A stretch of DNA of 40,533 bases from Actinomadura nitritigenes (GTDB lineage Bacteria > Actinomycetota > Actinomycetes > Streptosporangiales > Streptosporangiaceae), in the NCBI RefSeq assembly GCF_017573545.1, contig NZ_JAGEOK010000057.1, forward strand, positions 1 through 40,533. The letters are read 5' to 3'. The translations under genes were made by a program, and so were the position numbers. How positions within the stretch are numbered: position 1 is the stretch's first letter; every line of letters begins with the position of its first letter. A model generated the notes under the pieces. That model saw nothing but the letters and a program-made list of their open reading frames with translations, made no database searches and was not told where the DNA came from. Of this stretch, positions 40,417 through 40,533 are shown in pieces.

Positions 40417-40533
40417 TCAGTGTGATGCGGTCTCGCGGAGTTGCAGGGTGTGGATGGCTTTGGCGAGGCGGCCGGCGCGGTGGGGGCAGCAGCGCAGCTT
40501 CCGCAGGATTCGCCATGACTTGAGCTGGGCGTT
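40417..40533 (-). mobile_element. IS5-family transposase, C-terminal end (cut by window edge)
   Basis: The minus-strand frame from the window edge reads NAQLKSWRILRKLRCCPHRA, GRLAKAIHTLQLRETASH to TGA at 40417-40419. It is the tail of a DDE_Tnp_4-type IS5 transposase and closely resembles the decayed tail at 8.3-8.46 kb, but in the opposite orientation and with the frame intact. The rest of the element lies outside the window. Confidence 0.8.

Noticed and set aside
1..40533. A CRISPR array or tRNA/rRNA gene
   Set aside because: I saw no regularly spaced identical repeats and no cloverleaf or rRNA-like segments.
8203..40533. A composite transposon carrying the whole segment between the two IS5 tails
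   Set aside because: The left copy is dead and truncated, the right one is incomplete in the window, and several unrelated elements lie between them. Only the inverted similarity is reported.

Overview
The window is high-GC DNA with strong third-position G/C bias, frequent GTG/TTG starts and short GGAGG-type ribosome sites. Its gene families (HbpS/GlcG-like, DUF2716, GAF-SpoIIE phosphatase, a PASTA-less Ser/Thr kinase, many TetR/MarR one-component regulators) fit a filamentous actinobacterium. The mix of intact accessory genes, insertion-sequence remnants and half-decayed metabolic genes suggests an accessory region such as a chromosome arm. That placement is inferred, not shown.

Layout. 0-8.5 kb: an IS5-type transposase tail; a TetR gene with a twin operator facing a broken small gene; an alpha/beta hydrolase; a membrane-anchored methyltransferase; a broken GlxA-type regulator; an FAD monooxygenase; a barstar remnant; a divergent GDSL-hydrolase/MarR pair; then Tn3 and IS5 debris. 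8.7-12 kb: a CPA2 cation/proton antiporter and a divergent TetR/SDR pair. 12-13.7 kb: a complete IS5-family transposase and a decayed serine recombinase. 13.9-15.2 kb: a GNAT-like/DUF2716 protein. 15.2-18 kb: a MarR/MFS pair with decayed HbpS-like, aldo/keto reductase and quinone reductase genes. 18-20 kb: IS debris and a transmembrane Ser/Thr kinase. 20.4-24.5 kb: an ISL3 remnant, a divergent TetR/FAD-monooxygenase pair with two clear operators, an IS3 remnant and a PPOX-family gene whose 5' end abuts it. 24.9-28.1 kb: a GAF-PP2C phosphatase and a secreted S41 peptidase. 28.1-34.5 kb: the most coherent unit. 34.5-37 kb: DNA ligase pieces in opposite orientations, a histidine kinase without its response regulator, and aconitase and IS5 fragments. 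37.2-40.5 kb: a secreted alpha/beta hydrolase with a strong terminator, a decayed chloroperoxidase-like gene, an AraC regulator, a small unknown gene behind two palindromes, and another IS5 tail.

How the genes work together. The unit at 28.15-33.62 kb is a tightly packed minus-strand operon: a VOC extradiol-dioxygenase-like protein, an MhpA-like aromatic hydroxylase, an FAH-family hydrolase/hydratase and an acyl-CoA synthetase, with a divergent TetR gene. It reads as an aromatic ring-opening pathway: hydroxylate, cleave, process the dienoate or acyl-pyruvate, activate to CoA. The usual alpha/beta C-C hydrolase (MhpC) and aldolase/dehydrogenase (MhpEF) are absent. Several other genes form regulator-target pairs (TetR or MarR facing an oxidoreductase, hydrolase or transporter), and inverted repeats are visible in most of the shared promoters.
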